64,000 bases of DNA from Bacteroidota bacterium (GCA_030706735.1 JAUZNZ010000009.1:62001-126000), one strand, 5' to 3'. Positions 34,951 through 44,629 are shown, counted from the stretch's first letter. The notes: a model not told the origin generated them from the sequence alone. Made by a program: numbers and translations.

Positions 34951-34991
34951 ACCCATAAATTTTGGTGAACCATCATTTATGGGTTTTTTTA
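34951..34991 (+). terminator. Rho-independent terminator after tRNA-Arg
   Basis: ACCCATAAA (34951-34959) pairs perfectly with TTTATGGGT (34976-34984), followed by a run of T. It ends the tRNA transcript and probably also any read-through from the cobalamin operon. Confidence 0.85.
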
Positions 34992-35115
34992 TTTGGGATG
35001 GCTGCAAAACTAAAATACCAAGATACCTTAGGAAAAGAATTGAGGAAATTCCTTAATTTTAGTCTGCTGTAGTCCACTGAGAAAACATACTTAATACTCT
35101 ACTATTGAAAGGACG

Positions 35116-35135
35116 CATGATATTAAATTATCATG
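35116..35135. promoter_or_regulatory. Inverted repeat in the AT-rich region before susC
   Basis: CATGATA and TATCATG form a 7-bp dyad with a 6-base spacer. It lies in a 290-bp AT-rich gap (34992-35283) that otherwise holds no gene. A weak promoter box (TTAATTTG) lies close to susC. The dyad could be an operator for the Sus-type locus; no regulator gene is adjacent. Confidence 0.3.
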
Positions 35136-35283
35136 TGGCAATCCGCAGGTTAATCAATACTATTTTTTTTGATCAGAATGATTTGTTAGCAGCGATCCTA
35201 TCCATTCATGTGCCTTATTTAACCAATGGGCCCATGCGGAGTGGAAGGGACAAGCTTATTTTTATTAATTTGTTTTAAATACT

Positions 35284-38200
35284 ATGCTTATGAGGAAAAT
35301 TGCATTCATCTTATGCAGTCTTGTCCTGTTATTTGGACAGCTATCAGCGCAGACCCGGGTCATAACGGGGAAGGTGCTGGACGAAAAAGGGAATCCGATC
35401 CCACTGGTGTCGGTCTTTGTCAAGGGAACGCGCAATGGGGTAACGACCGCGACGGACGGAAGCTTTCAGCTCCAGGTCGGCCCGAATACCAGGAGACTTG
35501 TCATTTCCTCTGTCGGTTACACTACTGAGGAAGTCTCCGTAGGTTCATCCGCCAATCTGACCATCATTCTTAAGATCAATTTGGGAGAAATAGGCGAAGT
35601 GGTCGTCACGGGTTATTCGAGGATCAAGAAATCGGAATACTCCGGGGCTGCGACCATTGTCGACAAGGCCGTCATCAATGACGTGCCGATCGCCACCTTC
35701 GACCAGATCCTGCAAGGGCGCGTACCCGGCATGCTGGTTACGACGGGTTCGGGCCAGCCCGGCGAGTCGGGTTCGACGAGGGTTCAGATCCGGGGCCAGG
35801 GCAGTATTTCCGGGGGCAATGATCCCCTCTATATCGTAGACGGCATGCCGGTTGAAGCCGAAAACTTTGCGGGGCTGAATGCCGCGGATTTCGAAAGCAT
35901 ACAGGTATTGAAAGATGCGGTGGCCACGGCGCAGTATGGCAACCGTGGTTCCAGCGGTGTCGTGGTGGTCACTACCAAACGCGGTCGCGCGGGTCGTTCG
36001 ATCGTTACCTATAGCGGACAGGCGGGCATTACGCAACCTGGAAAGGAAAAGTTCGATATGGCCAATTCTGCGCAGATCCTGAAAATCCAGGAGAATATCG
36101 GCAAGTTTCAAAATACGAACCTGCCTGGGTGGTTGTATTCGCCTCTCAATCCGGCTAATTTCGGCGCACCTGCCGCCGTTCTCCAGGAGAACGCGCATAT
36201 CCTGGACAGTCTCCGAAGCATCAACACGGATTGGAAAAAGGCCTTCGAGCGCGAAGGAACATTTCAACGGCATGACCTTAGCATAACCGGCGGTTCGGAG
36301 AACACCAAGTTCTATCTCACCGGTGGATATTACAAAGAGCAGGGCATTGCGCTCAAGTCGGATCTGACCCGTTATTCTTTCCGTGCAAACGTGGATCATA
36401 AAGCGGATAGGCTAACGTTGAACCTGAGCAGTGGGGCAAGCTATTCCACGGCTAATTTCATCCAATCGGAAAACTCCATTACGCTGGCCAATTCATTTGC
36501 CGCTGTTTATCTCGCGTTGCCCTACCAGAAACTGTTCAATCCGGACGGAAGCATAGCCACCGGGCAGTTTCAGACAGGCGCGAACGCCTATGAGGCGCAG
36601 GTCGAGGGCAGCACGCAATACAACGGGAAGATCAAGGCAGACTTCAGCCTGAATGCGACGTACGATATCACCAAGAATATCTATATCGGCGGCTTTTTGG
36701 GGATGGATTACCGCCAGACCACGAATGTCAGTACCATTACGCCCGGCACGTTCTTCGCGAACACGCAGGGCTTCCCGGTTGGACCCAGTGGCAATACGCC
36801 GGCTGATACGCTCGGCGGCGGCAGCTATGCTCCATCGATCAGCAACTACTTCGAGTATGTAGTTCGTGCGGTGGCCGGCTACAGAAAGGTAATCAATGAG
36901 AAGCATGATCTCGATCTGCAGGTCGTCTCGGAATACACAAAGGACCACCAGTCCGGCTTTGGTTATACGGGCTATGGGATCGATCCGAACTTGCTGAATA
37001 CGCCCGCAGGCGTTACGCAGGGTACTCCCGACAACCTGCTGATCGCGGGCACAAGCGGTTCCAAGCAGGAACGGGCCCTTTATGCAGCGATGCTCCTGGG
37101 CAAGTACTCCTACATGGGGAAATATACGTTGAACGCCACGTTCAGGCGGGACGGCACATCCCAGCTGGCGTCCGACCGGCGTTTCCAGAACTTTTATTCG
37201 GGAGGCGTAACCTGGAACGTGTTAAAGGAAGACTTTGCTCAGAACTGGAACAAGATCGATAACCTGCGCTTCCGCGTATCTTACGGCGAGGCCGCAGACG
37301 CGGACGGTTTCTTTTTCGGGTATTTCGGATACCTGCCTCAATATGCCGCCGGAACCTATGCCGGGCACCCGACCACGGTCCCTTCCAATGCCGGCAACCT
37401 CGACGTGACCTGGGAACGCATCAAGACCCTAAATGCAGGGATCGACTTCGGATTCTTCAAGGAGCGCATCAGCGGCAGCCTGGATGTCTATCATAAAGTG
37501 ACGGCCGGAAATATTATCCCGCAGCAATTATCCTATACCTCGGGTTTCGGCAGCATTCCCGTCAATGCCGGCACGGTACTCAACAAGGGGGTAGAGCTGT
37601 CCCTGAATGTTGACGTGGTGAGGCTGAGGGACTTCAGATGGTCGGTGGGCGGCAATGTCAGCTATAACAACAATAAGGTAACCAGTCTGGGACAGGTGCA
37701 GCAATTCGAGCAGGGCACGGAATTGGTCAAAGTGGGACTGCCGCTGGGAAGCCATTTCATACCGAAATGGGCCGGCGTGGATGCTGCCACCGGCCAGGGC
37801 CTCTACTATGATTCAAGCGGGAAGGTCACCCCTGTTTATAATACCAGCAACAGTGTCGCGCAATTCGGCACCTTCAATGCCCCCTGGATCGGCGGATTCA
37901 ATACGGGGTTGTATTACAAAGGCTTTTCGTTGGAGGCTTTTTTTACCTACCAGCAAGGCTTCAGCATCTTCAACAACCAGGATTTCTTCCAGACCAACCC
38001 CGCCTTTGTGCTGCAAGGGTATAACGTGCGGACGAATGTACTTTCCATGTGGCAAAAGCCGGGAGACGTCACGGATATACAGAGTCCGTTGTCGCAAAGG
38101 CAATTTTCCTCCAAGGATGTCCAGGATGCCAGCTATCTGCGCTTCAGGAACCTTACCGTGGCTTATAATTTCCCGAGGGCCCTGTTGAGCAAGACGAAGG

Positions 38201-38352
38201 TCATTTCGACGGCCAGGCTCTATGTCATGGCAGAGAACCTGTACACCTGGACCAATTGGGTAGGCTTTGATCCGGAATATGCGAACAATATCGCTCAGTA
38301 CGCTTATCCGGTTCCGAGAACATTTACTGTGGGCCTGACAACCTCCTTTTAA
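35284..38352 (+). CDS. SusC/RagA-family TonB-linked outer-membrane transporter
   Basis: SusC-type proteins import oligosaccharides or peptides with a SusD lid. The 1022-residue protein has a signal peptide (to LSAQ, about residue 25), a carboxypeptidase-regulatory-like domain (VITGKVLDEKGNPIPLVSV) and the SusC signature region (LGEIGEVVVTGYSRIKKSEYSG). A plug follows (DPLYIVDGMPVEAENF, ATAQYGNRGSSGVVVVTTKRG), then a long barrel ending FTVGLTTSF. ATG codons at 35284 and 35290 are both possible. No glycan enzyme or regulator is linked, so the cargo is unknown. Confidence 0.93.
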   Translation: MLMRKIAFILCSLVLLFGQLSAQTRVITGKVLDEKGNPIPLVSVFVKGTRNGVTTATDGSFQLQVGPNTRRLVISSVGYTTEEVSVGSSANLTIILKINLGEIGEVVVTGYSRIKKSEYSGAATIVDKAVINDVPIATFDQILQGRVPGMLVTTGSGQPGESGSTRVQIRGQGSISGGNDPLYIVDGMPVEAENFAGLNAADFESIQVLKDAVATAQYGNRGSSGVVVVTTKRGRAGRSIVTYSGQAGITQPGKEKFDMANSAQILKIQENIGKFQNTNLPGWLYSPLNPANFGAPAAVLQENAHILDSLRSINTDWKKAFEREGTFQRHDLSITGGSENTKFYLTGGYYKEQGIALKSDLTRYSFRANVDHKADRLTLNLSSGASYSTANFIQSENSITLANSFAAVYLALPYQKLFNPDGSIATGQFQTGANAYEAQVEGSTQYNGKIKADFSLNATYDITKNIYIGGFLGMDYRQTTNVSTITPGTFFANTQGFPVGPSGNTPADTLGGGSYAPSISNYFEYVVRAVAGYRKVINEKHDLDLQVVSEYTKDHQSGFGYTGYGIDPNLLNTPAGVTQGTPDNLLIAGTSGSKQERALYAAMLLGKYSYMGKYTLNATFRRDGTSQLASDRRFQNFYSGGVTWNVLKEDFAQNWNKIDNLRFRVSYGEAADADGFFFGYFGYLPQYAAGTYAGHPTTVPSNAGNLDVTWERIKTLNAGIDFGFFKERISGSLDVYHKVTAGNIIPQQLSYTSGFGSIPVNAGTVLNKGVELSLNVDVVRLRDFRWSVGGNVSYNNNKVTSLGQVQQFEQGTELVKVGLPLGSHFIPKWAGVDAATGQGLYYDSSGKVTPVYNTSNSVAQFGTFNAPWIGGFNTGLYYKGFSLEAFFTYQQGFSIFNNQDFFQTNPAFVLQGYNVRTNVLSMWQKPGDVTDIQSPLSQRQFSSKDVQDASYLRFRNLTVAYNFPRALLSKTKVISTARLYVMAENLYTWTNWVGFDPEYANNIAQYAYPVPRTFTVGLTTSF

Positions 38353-38376
38353 TTAACCCGTATTTAATAGTAAAGC

Positions 38377-39774
38377 ATGAAAAATAAGATCATATACATA
38401 GGCCTGCTTCTTTCGATCAGTGCGTTGAGTTCCTGTAAGAAGCAGTTGGACCTGCTGCCTTCCGACTCGATCCCGCCTGCGAAGGCATTGTCGACGGTGG
38501 CGGACCTGCAAAAAGGACTTTTCGGAGTATATGCGGCCAATAGTGCAAGCAACAAGATCTATATCGGCTCGATCCTTGCCGACGAGACCAAGCTCTCCAA
38601 TGCCAATCGGGGGCAGGGCCAATTCACGTTCAAATGGCAGTATTCTCCCAGTGAAGGCGAACACAATGCCGATTTCGCCTCGTATTACGGAATGATCGAC
38701 GATATCAACAAGATCCTGGCTGTCATCGATGGGGTTCCAGCCAATAGCACCTCCGATGCCAACCTGAAGAAGCGGACCAAGGCGGAGTTGCTTGCTCTTC
38801 GCGGAATTGCCCATTATGAGGTGCTGATCCGGTTCATGTCCACGGGCTACGATGCGAACTCCCTTGGCATTCCGATCATGCTCAAATCCGACTTGCTTGG
38901 TCAGCCTGCACGTGCGAAGGTGGGCGACGTGGTCACCCAGATCAACATAGACCTGGCGGCAGGACGGGCCGAGCCCCAAATTCCTAACGGACCCGGTTCA
39001 ACCGATGGAGTGGTCAGTCTTAGCCAGGCGGCGATCGCCGCCTACCAGGCAAGGGTTTCTCTACTGACCAAGGATTGGGCAGGCGCCGTCACGCATGCCA
39101 ACGAGGCGATCCAGCTTTCGGGCAAGACACTGGCCACCGGTCAGGATTTCCTGGATTATTGGTTCGATAAGAACGAGATCGAGACCATTTGGAAGTATCG
39201 TAATGAGGCTGCTCCGCAGCTCTATTGGACAGATACGAACGGGGATGTCTTCTTCGAGCCTTCCGATAAATTAAAGAATGAATATGACAGAGTAAAGGAT
39301 ATTCGATTCCAGGCTTATTTCCTTATTAATCCTGCATCAAACGATACAGCCATCGTCAATAAGTACCCCGGATCGGCAAACGGCCCCCAGATCAATGATC
39401 TGAAGCTGCTGAGGGTGGCGGAGCCGTATCTGGATCTGGTCGAAGCCTATGCACAGCAAAACGATCTGGTCCATGCAGCCCAATATATCAATCAGTTGCG
39501 GGCGGCCCGGATCGCAGGCTATGTTCCGGTCACTTTTGCTACAAAGTCAGATGCCATCAACGCAGCCCTTGACGAGCGCTTCAAGGAATTGTGCTTTGAA
39601 GGTTTCCGTTTTTTCGACCTGAAAAGAAACAGCCTGCCGATCAACAGGCTTTCTTCGGACGTACAAAGCGTGAACTGGCAAAACCTGCTGGCCAATGATT
39701 ACCATTTCGCGCTGCCCATACCGCAGCATGAGATGTTCGCCAATAAGAACATGGCCCAAAATCCGGGCTATTAA
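38377..39774 (+). CDS. SusD/RagB-family nutrient-binding lipoprotein
   Basis: The 465-residue protein starts with a lipoprotein signal (LSISALSSC, Cys near residue 20) and shows the SusD pattern. Features are a LDLLPSDSIPPAKALS opening, tetratricopeptide-like helices (ALRGIAHYEVLIRFMS, AIAAYQARVSLL), and the conserved C-terminal ALDERFKELCFEGFRFFDLKR with NPGY at the end. It caps the partner SusC barrel encoded 24 bp upstream. Confidence 0.93.
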   Translation: MKNKIIYIGLLLSISALSSCKKQLDLLPSDSIPPAKALSTVADLQKGLFGVYAANSASNKIYIGSILADETKLSNANRGQGQFTFKWQYSPSEGEHNADFASYYGMIDDINKILAVIDGVPANSTSDANLKKRTKAELLALRGIAHYEVLIRFMSTGYDANSLGIPIMLKSDLLGQPARAKVGDVVTQINIDLAAGRAEPQIPNGPGSTDGVVSLSQAAIAAYQARVSLLTKDWAGAVTHANEAIQLSGKTLATGQDFLDYWFDKNEIETIWKYRNEAAPQLYWTDTNGDVFFEPSDKLKNEYDRVKDIRFQAYFLINPASNDTAIVNKYPGSANGPQINDLKLLRVAEPYLDLVEAYAQQNDLVHAAQYINQLRAARIAGYVPVTFATKSDAINAALDERFKELCFEGFRFFDLKRNSLPINRLSSDVQSVNWQNLLANDYHFALPIPQHEMFANKNMAQNPGY

Positions 39775-39795
39775 TTTAAATGTCAATCCTTGTTT

Positions 39796-40677
39796 ATGCG
39801 AAATAAATATAATTCATTCCGTCTCCTTGCCAGCCTGTCGATGCTGATACTTCTGATCGGCATCCTGGTAGCCGCCTGTAAAAAGACTGGCATTACGATC
39901 CCGCCTTCGCAGGCCACCTTCTTAAACCAGAGTTCCGGCGTTTACTTCGTAACCGGACCCAATGTGGTGGACAGTATTCCGGTCGGCGTGACCTCGGTGG
40001 CCAAGACCGATCGTACGATCACGTTCACCGTCACTTCCCCTACCGGCGCAGGTTCTCCTGCACAGTACACGATTACCGGCGGCAATACGGTTACGATCCC
40101 GGCGAACCAGGCGATCGGTTATATCCTGCTAAAGGCCAATTATTCGGCGTATAATGGCACGGGCAGGATCGATTCGCTTGTTTTTAAGTTTAGCGATGAC
40201 AAGACGGCCACCGTCCCCAGTTCTACCTTCAATCCCACGTTTATTTTACAGGTGAGAGGGGCCTGCAATGAGGGTAATGTAACACTTTCGGATCTTGGCG
40301 GGGCATACAAGAATACATTCGATGATGGGACAGGCGGGCCCTATACCGCGACGGTCACTCCGGGCACGACGACGGGCACCACCGGGACGATCAAGATCGG
40401 CAATTTTTACAATGCGGGGTTCCCTGATCTGAACTTCAGCCTGGATTGGACCGATCCGGCAAATCGTTTGGTGACGTTCGTCCCGCAGAATACCGGCGTG
40501 GACGCCGGAAGTGTGTTTGGTCCGTCGTACGCCGGCCAAACACTGTGGATCTATCCCGATCCCGCACAGAATGGCACTTTCTCGGCCTGCCTTTCGACCA
40601 TACAGGTAAATTATTATATCGTGCTGAAACCCGCGAATCTGACCCCCGGCCCTGAGCAAACGATATTGGCGAGATAA
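39796..40677 (+). CDS. Surface lipoprotein of the SusCD locus, hypothetical
   Basis: The ATG at 39796 gives 293 residues with a lipobox-like VAACKK about 30 residues in. The rest is beta-rich with Ig-like features (DRTITFTVTSPTG, YTITGGNTVTIPANQA) and resembles the unnamed third genes that follow susD and often bind the locus ligand at the surface. It shares the transcript with susCD (21 bp gap). Its fold and ligand are not identified. Confidence 0.75.
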   Translation: MRNKYNSFRLLASLSMLILLIGILVAACKKTGITIPPSQATFLNQSSGVYFVTGPNVVDSIPVGVTSVAKTDRTITFTVTSPTGAGSPAQYTITGGNTVTIPANQAIGYILLKANYSAYNGTGRIDSLVFKFSDDKTATVPSSTFNPTFILQVRGACNEGNVTLSDLGGAYKNTFDDGTGGPYTATVTPGTTTGTTGTIKIGNFYNAGFPDLNFSLDWTDPANRLVTFVPQNTGVDAGSVFGPSYAGQTLWIYPDPAQNGTFSACLSTIQVNYYIVLKPANLTPGPEQTILAR

Positions 40678-40699
40678 CGTTCCAACACAAAATGACAAG

Positions 40700-40728
40700 T
40701 GCAGCCTGCGATCGGGCTGCATTTTTTT
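40700..40728. terminator. Terminator between the SusCD locus and the TlpA-like gene
   Basis: TGCAGCC (40700-40706) pairs with GGCTGCA (40715-40721), followed by seven T. It ends the susCD transcript; the T-tract touches the stop of the convergent gene. Confidence 0.8.
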
Positions 40729-41914
40729 ATTTCAGCACCTGCGCGAGCTTGTTTTCCAGATCGGGGCCGCGGAGCGATTGGGCGATCACCTTGCCCTGCG
40801 GATCGATCAGGATATTGAAGGGGATGCTATTGAAGCCGAAGGTTTGCACGGCCTTGCTGTTCCAGGAACGCAGGTCGCTCACGTGGGTCCAGGATAGATT
40901 GTCGGCCTGAACGGCCTGCTGCCAGGCGTCTTTATCGGTATCGAGCGATACGCCGAGAATATCGAAATTCTTGTTCTTAAAGGTTTGGTAGGCCCGAACC
41001 ACGTTCGGATTCTCCGCACGGCAGGGCCCGCACCAACTGGCCCAGAAATCCACCAGCAGGAATTTTCCCTTGTAGCTGGCCAGAGATATGGACTTGCCAT
41101 TCGCATCGGGAAGGCTCAGATCGGGAGCCGGCTTGCCTGTCCAATCATTGCCCTGCTGCCGCGAATCCATATCGGCCACCTGTTGGTCGTAGGCCTGCTT
41201 CATACCCCGGATGGCCACGTTATCCGGATATTTTTTCACCATGTCGTTCAGGGCGGCCAGGAATTGAGTGCGGGAGAAGGTATGGGACGCCCAGCCCAGG
41301 GTCAGTGCGCCGAGGGTCGGATTGTTATTGGTATTGATGAACTGCAGCAGGTAGGTATTCAGATCCTGAACGATCGCGTTCTGCTTCTGCATCATGATCA
41401 GCAATACGCTGTCCGAGGCATGCGCCTGCCTCATACTATCCACGTCGGCCATGATCTTATCCACTTCGAAGTTCTTTTTCCCAAATACGTCGATCAGGTC
41501 CTTCAGCTGGCTCGTCGCCGCCGAGCCGGTCACCGTATAAAAATCGTCTTTCTTCCCCAGGTCGACGTCGAGATGGATATCATTTTCATCATTGACCAAC
41601 GGAACCTCGAGCAGGTCCTTTCCGAAAACCAGTTCGAACAATCCCTGTGGCCGCGCCATGGTGGAGAGCCTGAAATTTCCGTCGTTTCCGCTGATCCGGA
41701 CTGAATCCAGGGCCACGGGTGGTTGGTCCTTTCCGTAAGGCACTTCCAGCAAGTACACTTTGGTCACCGGACCTTCGAGAGAGGCCAGTTTGTCGGCATT
41801 GCGGAATGTGCCCGTAACGTTCAATCCGCCCTTCGTTTTCTCGCGACATGCGGCGAGCAGGCAAAAGGATACGGCGGCGGCTAAGAATAGAGTCGGTCTG
41901 TTTACCATGGTCAT
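40727..41914 (-). CDS. TlpA-like thioredoxin-fold lipoprotein with DUF4369-type N-terminal domain
   Basis: The 395-residue protein has a lipoprotein signal (FCLLAAC), a beta-rich DUF4369-like domain (about 30-130), a helical linker, and a C-terminal thioredoxin domain of AhpC/TSA type (KFLLVDFWASWCGPCRAENP, active CGPC near residue 294). Such proteins reduce disulfides or mature c-type cytochromes in the periplasm; the partner is unknown. It converges with the SusCD locus and has gatB upstream with a 35-bp gap. Confidence 0.9.
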   Translation of the reverse strand: MTMVNRPTLFLAAAVSFCLLAACREKTKGGLNVTGTFRNADKLASLEGPVTKVYLLEVPYGKDQPPVALDSVRISGNDGNFRLSTMARPQGLFELVFGKDLLEVPLVNDENDIHLDVDLGKKDDFYTVTGSAATSQLKDLIDVFGKKNFEVDKIMADVDSMRQAHASDSVLLIMMQKQNAIVQDLNTYLLQFINTNNNPTLGALTLGWASHTFSRTQFLAALNDMVKKYPDNVAIRGMKQAYDQQVADMDSRQQGNDWTGKPAPDLSLPDANGKSISLASYKGKFLLVDFWASWCGPCRAENPNVVRAYQTFKNKNFDILGVSLDTDKDAWQQAVQADNLSWTHVSDLRSWNSKAVQTFGFNSIPFNILIDPQGKVIAQSLRGPDLENKLAQVLK

Positions 41915-41949
41915 TCGTTGAATATTAATATCTGACGGGGCGTGAGCGC

Positions 41950-43395
41950 CTATCCGTTGTCAAGTTTTTCCAGCAGCAGGCGATTGGTCAACCTGGGGTC
42001 AGCCTTTCCTTTGGACAATTTCTTCACCTCTCCGACAAACAGGCCGATCAATCCCTTTTTCCCTTTCCGGTATTCGACCACTTTGTCGGGCATTTTGGCC
42101 AGGGCCTCTTCCACCCAGGCCATGACCTCGTCCACATCCGAGCTTTGCAACAGGTTGAGGGAGACGGCGAGGTCGAGGGGGTCTTGGGCGGGGTCCCGGA
42201 TCAACTGCGGCAGGATGCGGGAACCGGCGATGGAAAAATTCAATTTTCCCTCTTCGACGAGGGCGATCAGGGCAGCCATGGACGCGGGGCTTACCGGAAA
42301 ATCATCGAGGGTCTGACCGTTTTCATTGAGGACCGACCGCACCGGACCGAGCAGCCAATTGGCCGCCGCCTTATAGTATGGCGTCTCGACGATCAGTTTT
42401 TCAAAATAGTCGACTGTTTCCTTATCGTCGCAGACGGTCCGGGCATCGTATTCCGGCAGTTGCAGTTCTCTGGTATATTTGAGGGTGAGTTCCGCAGGCA
42501 ACGCGGGAATGCCGGCCCTGATCTTTTCCAGCTGTTCGTCCGAGACATGGAAAGGTGGCAGGTCCGGATCGGCGAAATAACGATAGTCATTGGCCTCCTC
42601 CTTGTCCCGCATCGCGAAGCTGGTGCCTTCGGCGGCGTCGAAGCTCCTTGTCTGTTGTTGGACTGGTATGCCTTGCTCTGCCAGTTCGATCAACCGTTTG
42701 GCCTCATACTCGATGGCGCGACGAACATTCCGGATGGAATTCAGGTTCTTTATCTCCACTTTGGTCCCCAAGGCCTTCTCCCCTTTGAGGCGAACTGACA
42801 CATTCGCATCGCAACGCATGCTGCCCTCTTCCATATTCCCATCGCAAATGCCGAGATACCGGAGGGTCTTGCGCAATTCGGTCAGATAGGCGGAAGCCTC
42901 CTCGCTGCTCCGGATATCCGGTTCCGTCACGATCTCGATCAGGGGTACGCCGGCCCGGTTATAGTCCACCGCCGTGTTATTTGGGTCGACATCGTGCAGG
43001 CTCTTTCCTGCGTCCTCCTCCAGGTGGATCCGGTTCAGGCGGATGGTCGTTTCACCCTCTGCAGTGCGGACGGTGACTTTGCCGCCTTTGCAGATCGGGG
43101 TGGTATGTTGTGAGATCTGGTACCCCTTGGGGAGATCGGGATAAAAATAGTGCTTACGGGCAAAGTAGTTGGTTCGTTCAATCTCGCAGCCGCATGCCAG
43201 GCCCATTTTAATGGCAAAATCAACGGCCGTTCTGTTCAGCCTTGGCAAGGCGCCTGGATGACCGAGGGTCACCGGACTGACCTGCGTATTGGGGGGTGCG
43301 CCGAAAGAGGCGCCGTCGCCGCAAAATAACTTGGTCTGCGTCAGCAATTGCGCATGCACTTCCAGGCCAACGACCAATTCGTATACGTTTTGCAC
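41950..43395 (-). CDS. gatB: Asp-tRNA(Asn)/Glu-tRNA(Gln) amidotransferase subunit B
   Basis: GatB, with GatA and GatC, converts Glu-tRNA(Gln) or Asp-tRNA(Asn) to the amidated forms. The 481-residue protein has YELVVGLEVHAQLLTQTKLF, RKHYFYPDLPKGYQISQ, EEGSMRCDANVSVR and the C-terminal tRNA-binding YqeY-like domain. The start is GTG at 43395, four bases after a TAAATTTG box. gatA and gatC are not in the window. Confidence 0.95.
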   Translation of the reverse strand: MQNVYELVVGLEVHAQLLTQTKLFCGDGASFGAPPNTQVSPVTLGHPGALPRLNRTAVDFAIKMGLACGCEIERTNYFARKHYFYPDLPKGYQISQHTTPICKGGKVTVRTAEGETTIRLNRIHLEEDAGKSLHDVDPNNTAVDYNRAGVPLIEIVTEPDIRSSEEASAYLTELRKTLRYLGICDGNMEEGSMRCDANVSVRLKGEKALGTKVEIKNLNSIRNVRRAIEYEAKRLIELAEQGIPVQQQTRSFDAAEGTSFAMRDKEEANDYRYFADPDLPPFHVSDEQLEKIRAGIPALPAELTLKYTRELQLPEYDARTVCDDKETVDYFEKLIVETPYYKAAANWLLGPVRSVLNENGQTLDDFPVSPASMAALIALVEEGKLNFSIAGSRILPQLIRDPAQDPLDLAVSLNLLQSSDVDEVMAWVEEALAKMPDKVVEYRKGKKGLIGLFVGEVKKLSKGKADPRLTNRLLLEKLDNG

Positions 43396-43399
43396 GGCA

Positions 43400-43407
43400 C
43401 AAATTTA
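43400..43407 (-). promoter_or_regulatory. Candidate -7 element immediately before gatB
   Basis: TAAATTTG on the minus strand is an exact box, with only four bases before the GTG start. This is the same arrangement as at tolC. No -33 element was found. Confidence 0.35.
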
Positions 43408-43475
43408 CCATATTCGGTGCGTATTTCCCGGCAGAGGGGCAAATCCGAGTGAGAGGGAAGACAGGAAGGGGCGCA

Positions 43476-43521
43476 AATAAGCAGGGCGCCGCCGGTAGAT
43501 CATTTACCGTAGCGCCCTGCA
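43476..43521 (-). terminator. Terminator of the double-PDZ gene
   Basis: GCAGGGCGC (43482-43490) and GCGCCCTGC (43513-43521) are perfect arms, with an inner CGGTA/TACCG pair extending the stem. On the minus strand TTATTT follows. It lies 47 bp past the PDZ gene stop and insulates gatB. Confidence 0.7.
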
Positions 43522-43567
43522 GCGATTTATTGTCCTGGACTTTCTGAGGTTGCCCTGACCGGTAAGA

Positions 43568-44629
43568 TCAAAGCTCGGCGGTCTTCAATTTCTTCGGGAT
43601 CTTTACGTCCACTTCCCTGGCCTTGCCTTCATGGATCAGATTGAGCTTGAATTCATTCTTGTCTTTGCTCTCCCTGGCCTGGTCGGCGAGTTCGGCGGCG
43701 CTGTTGACCGCCTTGCCATCGAAATGGGTGATGATGTCCCCCTCTTTGATGCCTGCCTTGTCGGCGGGAGAATCCTCGTCGATATCCAATACTTTGACGC
43801 CCTTTCCGTCTTCCGTGTCCTGTGCCTTGATGCCCAGTTTCGGCCTTCTTTCGCTATAAGAGAAGGAGTATGCGCGGGGCATGGGGGCCATCTCGGGATG
43901 CGGCATATTGAAGTTAAAGTTCTCCATTTTCGGCATCCTGTAGTTATAATTGAAACTGTACGTGGACTTCATGCGACCGAGGCTGGCCGTCGTCTTTTCT
44001 TCCTTGCCCTCCCTTTTGTAGGTTATCGTTACCTTATCCTGGGGCTTGAATTTGTGGACGGCGTCGGTAAGATCTTCCGGATCGGAGATCTTGATGTCAT
44101 TGACGCGTGTGATGAGGTCGCCCAATTTCAGGCCCGCCTTTTCCGCGGCGCTGCCCTTCGTAATATGCTCTATTTTTGCGCCCTCCACGTCATCTTCCCT
44201 GGTGGAGCTGACCCCCAGGAACGGGCGATTGGTGTCCGCCGGGCTAAACGTAAATACCTTGCTCTGGTTGCGGAAAGGCGAACGTGGTCCGACCAGGTTC
44301 TCATACACCCGAGCCTGGTCTTCATCCCCGATCAAGGACCAGGCATCGCCATCGCCCGTGGACCTCATTTTACGGACCGTCACCCCTTCGCCCTTGAACT
44401 CTTCCATGGGCTTGCCATTGATAAATACTTTTCCGTCTTTGATCTCGACATTCAGCTTGACGTCTTTGTCGTCCCTGGACTTGATAATAATGGTCTCGTT
44501 GTCCCCATGACCCCCCTTTGCGTTCAGGGTGTCCCTGTCTTCGTTGTCCTGGGCGAACGCGGCGGCATGGCCCATCAGGATGAGCGCTGCGAGGCCGGAG
44601 ATCCGTAATAAATATTGTTTCATTTCCAT
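43568..44629 (-). CDS. Secreted protein with two PDZ domains
   Basis: The 353-residue protein has a signal peptide (ILMGHAAAFAQ, about residue 26) and an acidic linker. Two PDZ domains follow: PFLGVSSTREDDVEGA with AEKAGLKLGDLITRVNDIKI, and PKLGIKAQDTEDGKGV with ADKAGIKEGDIITHFDGKAV. No trypsin-like protease domain is present, although the domains resemble those of DegP/DegQ. It probably tethers or senses envelope proteins. Its upstream region has a promoter box and a palindromic pair. Confidence 0.85.
   Translation of the reverse strand: MEMKQYLLRISGLAALILMGHAAAFAQDNEDRDTLNAKGGHGDNETIIIKSRDDKDVKLNVEIKDGKVFINGKPMEEFKGEGVTVRKMRSTGDGDAWSLIGDEDQARVYENLVGPRSPFRNQSKVFTFSPADTNRPFLGVSSTREDDVEGAKIEHITKGSAAEKAGLKLGDLITRVNDIKISDPEDLTDAVHKFKPQDKVTITYKREGKEEKTTASLGRMKSTYSFNYNYRMPKMENFNFNMPHPEMAPMPRAYSFSYSERRPKLGIKAQDTEDGKGVKVLDIDEDSPADKAGIKEGDIITHFDGKAVNSAAELADQARESKDKNEFKLNLIHEGKAREVDVKIPKKLKTAEL

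Noticed and set aside
34782-35007. Short minus-strand frames over the tRNA region
   Set aside because: They cross the tRNA-Arg and its terminator, and the sequence is explained by those.
34869-35283. tRNA-Arg as an integration site for a mobile island carrying susCD
   Set aside because: No repeat of the tRNA 3' end, integrase or mobility gene was found in the window.
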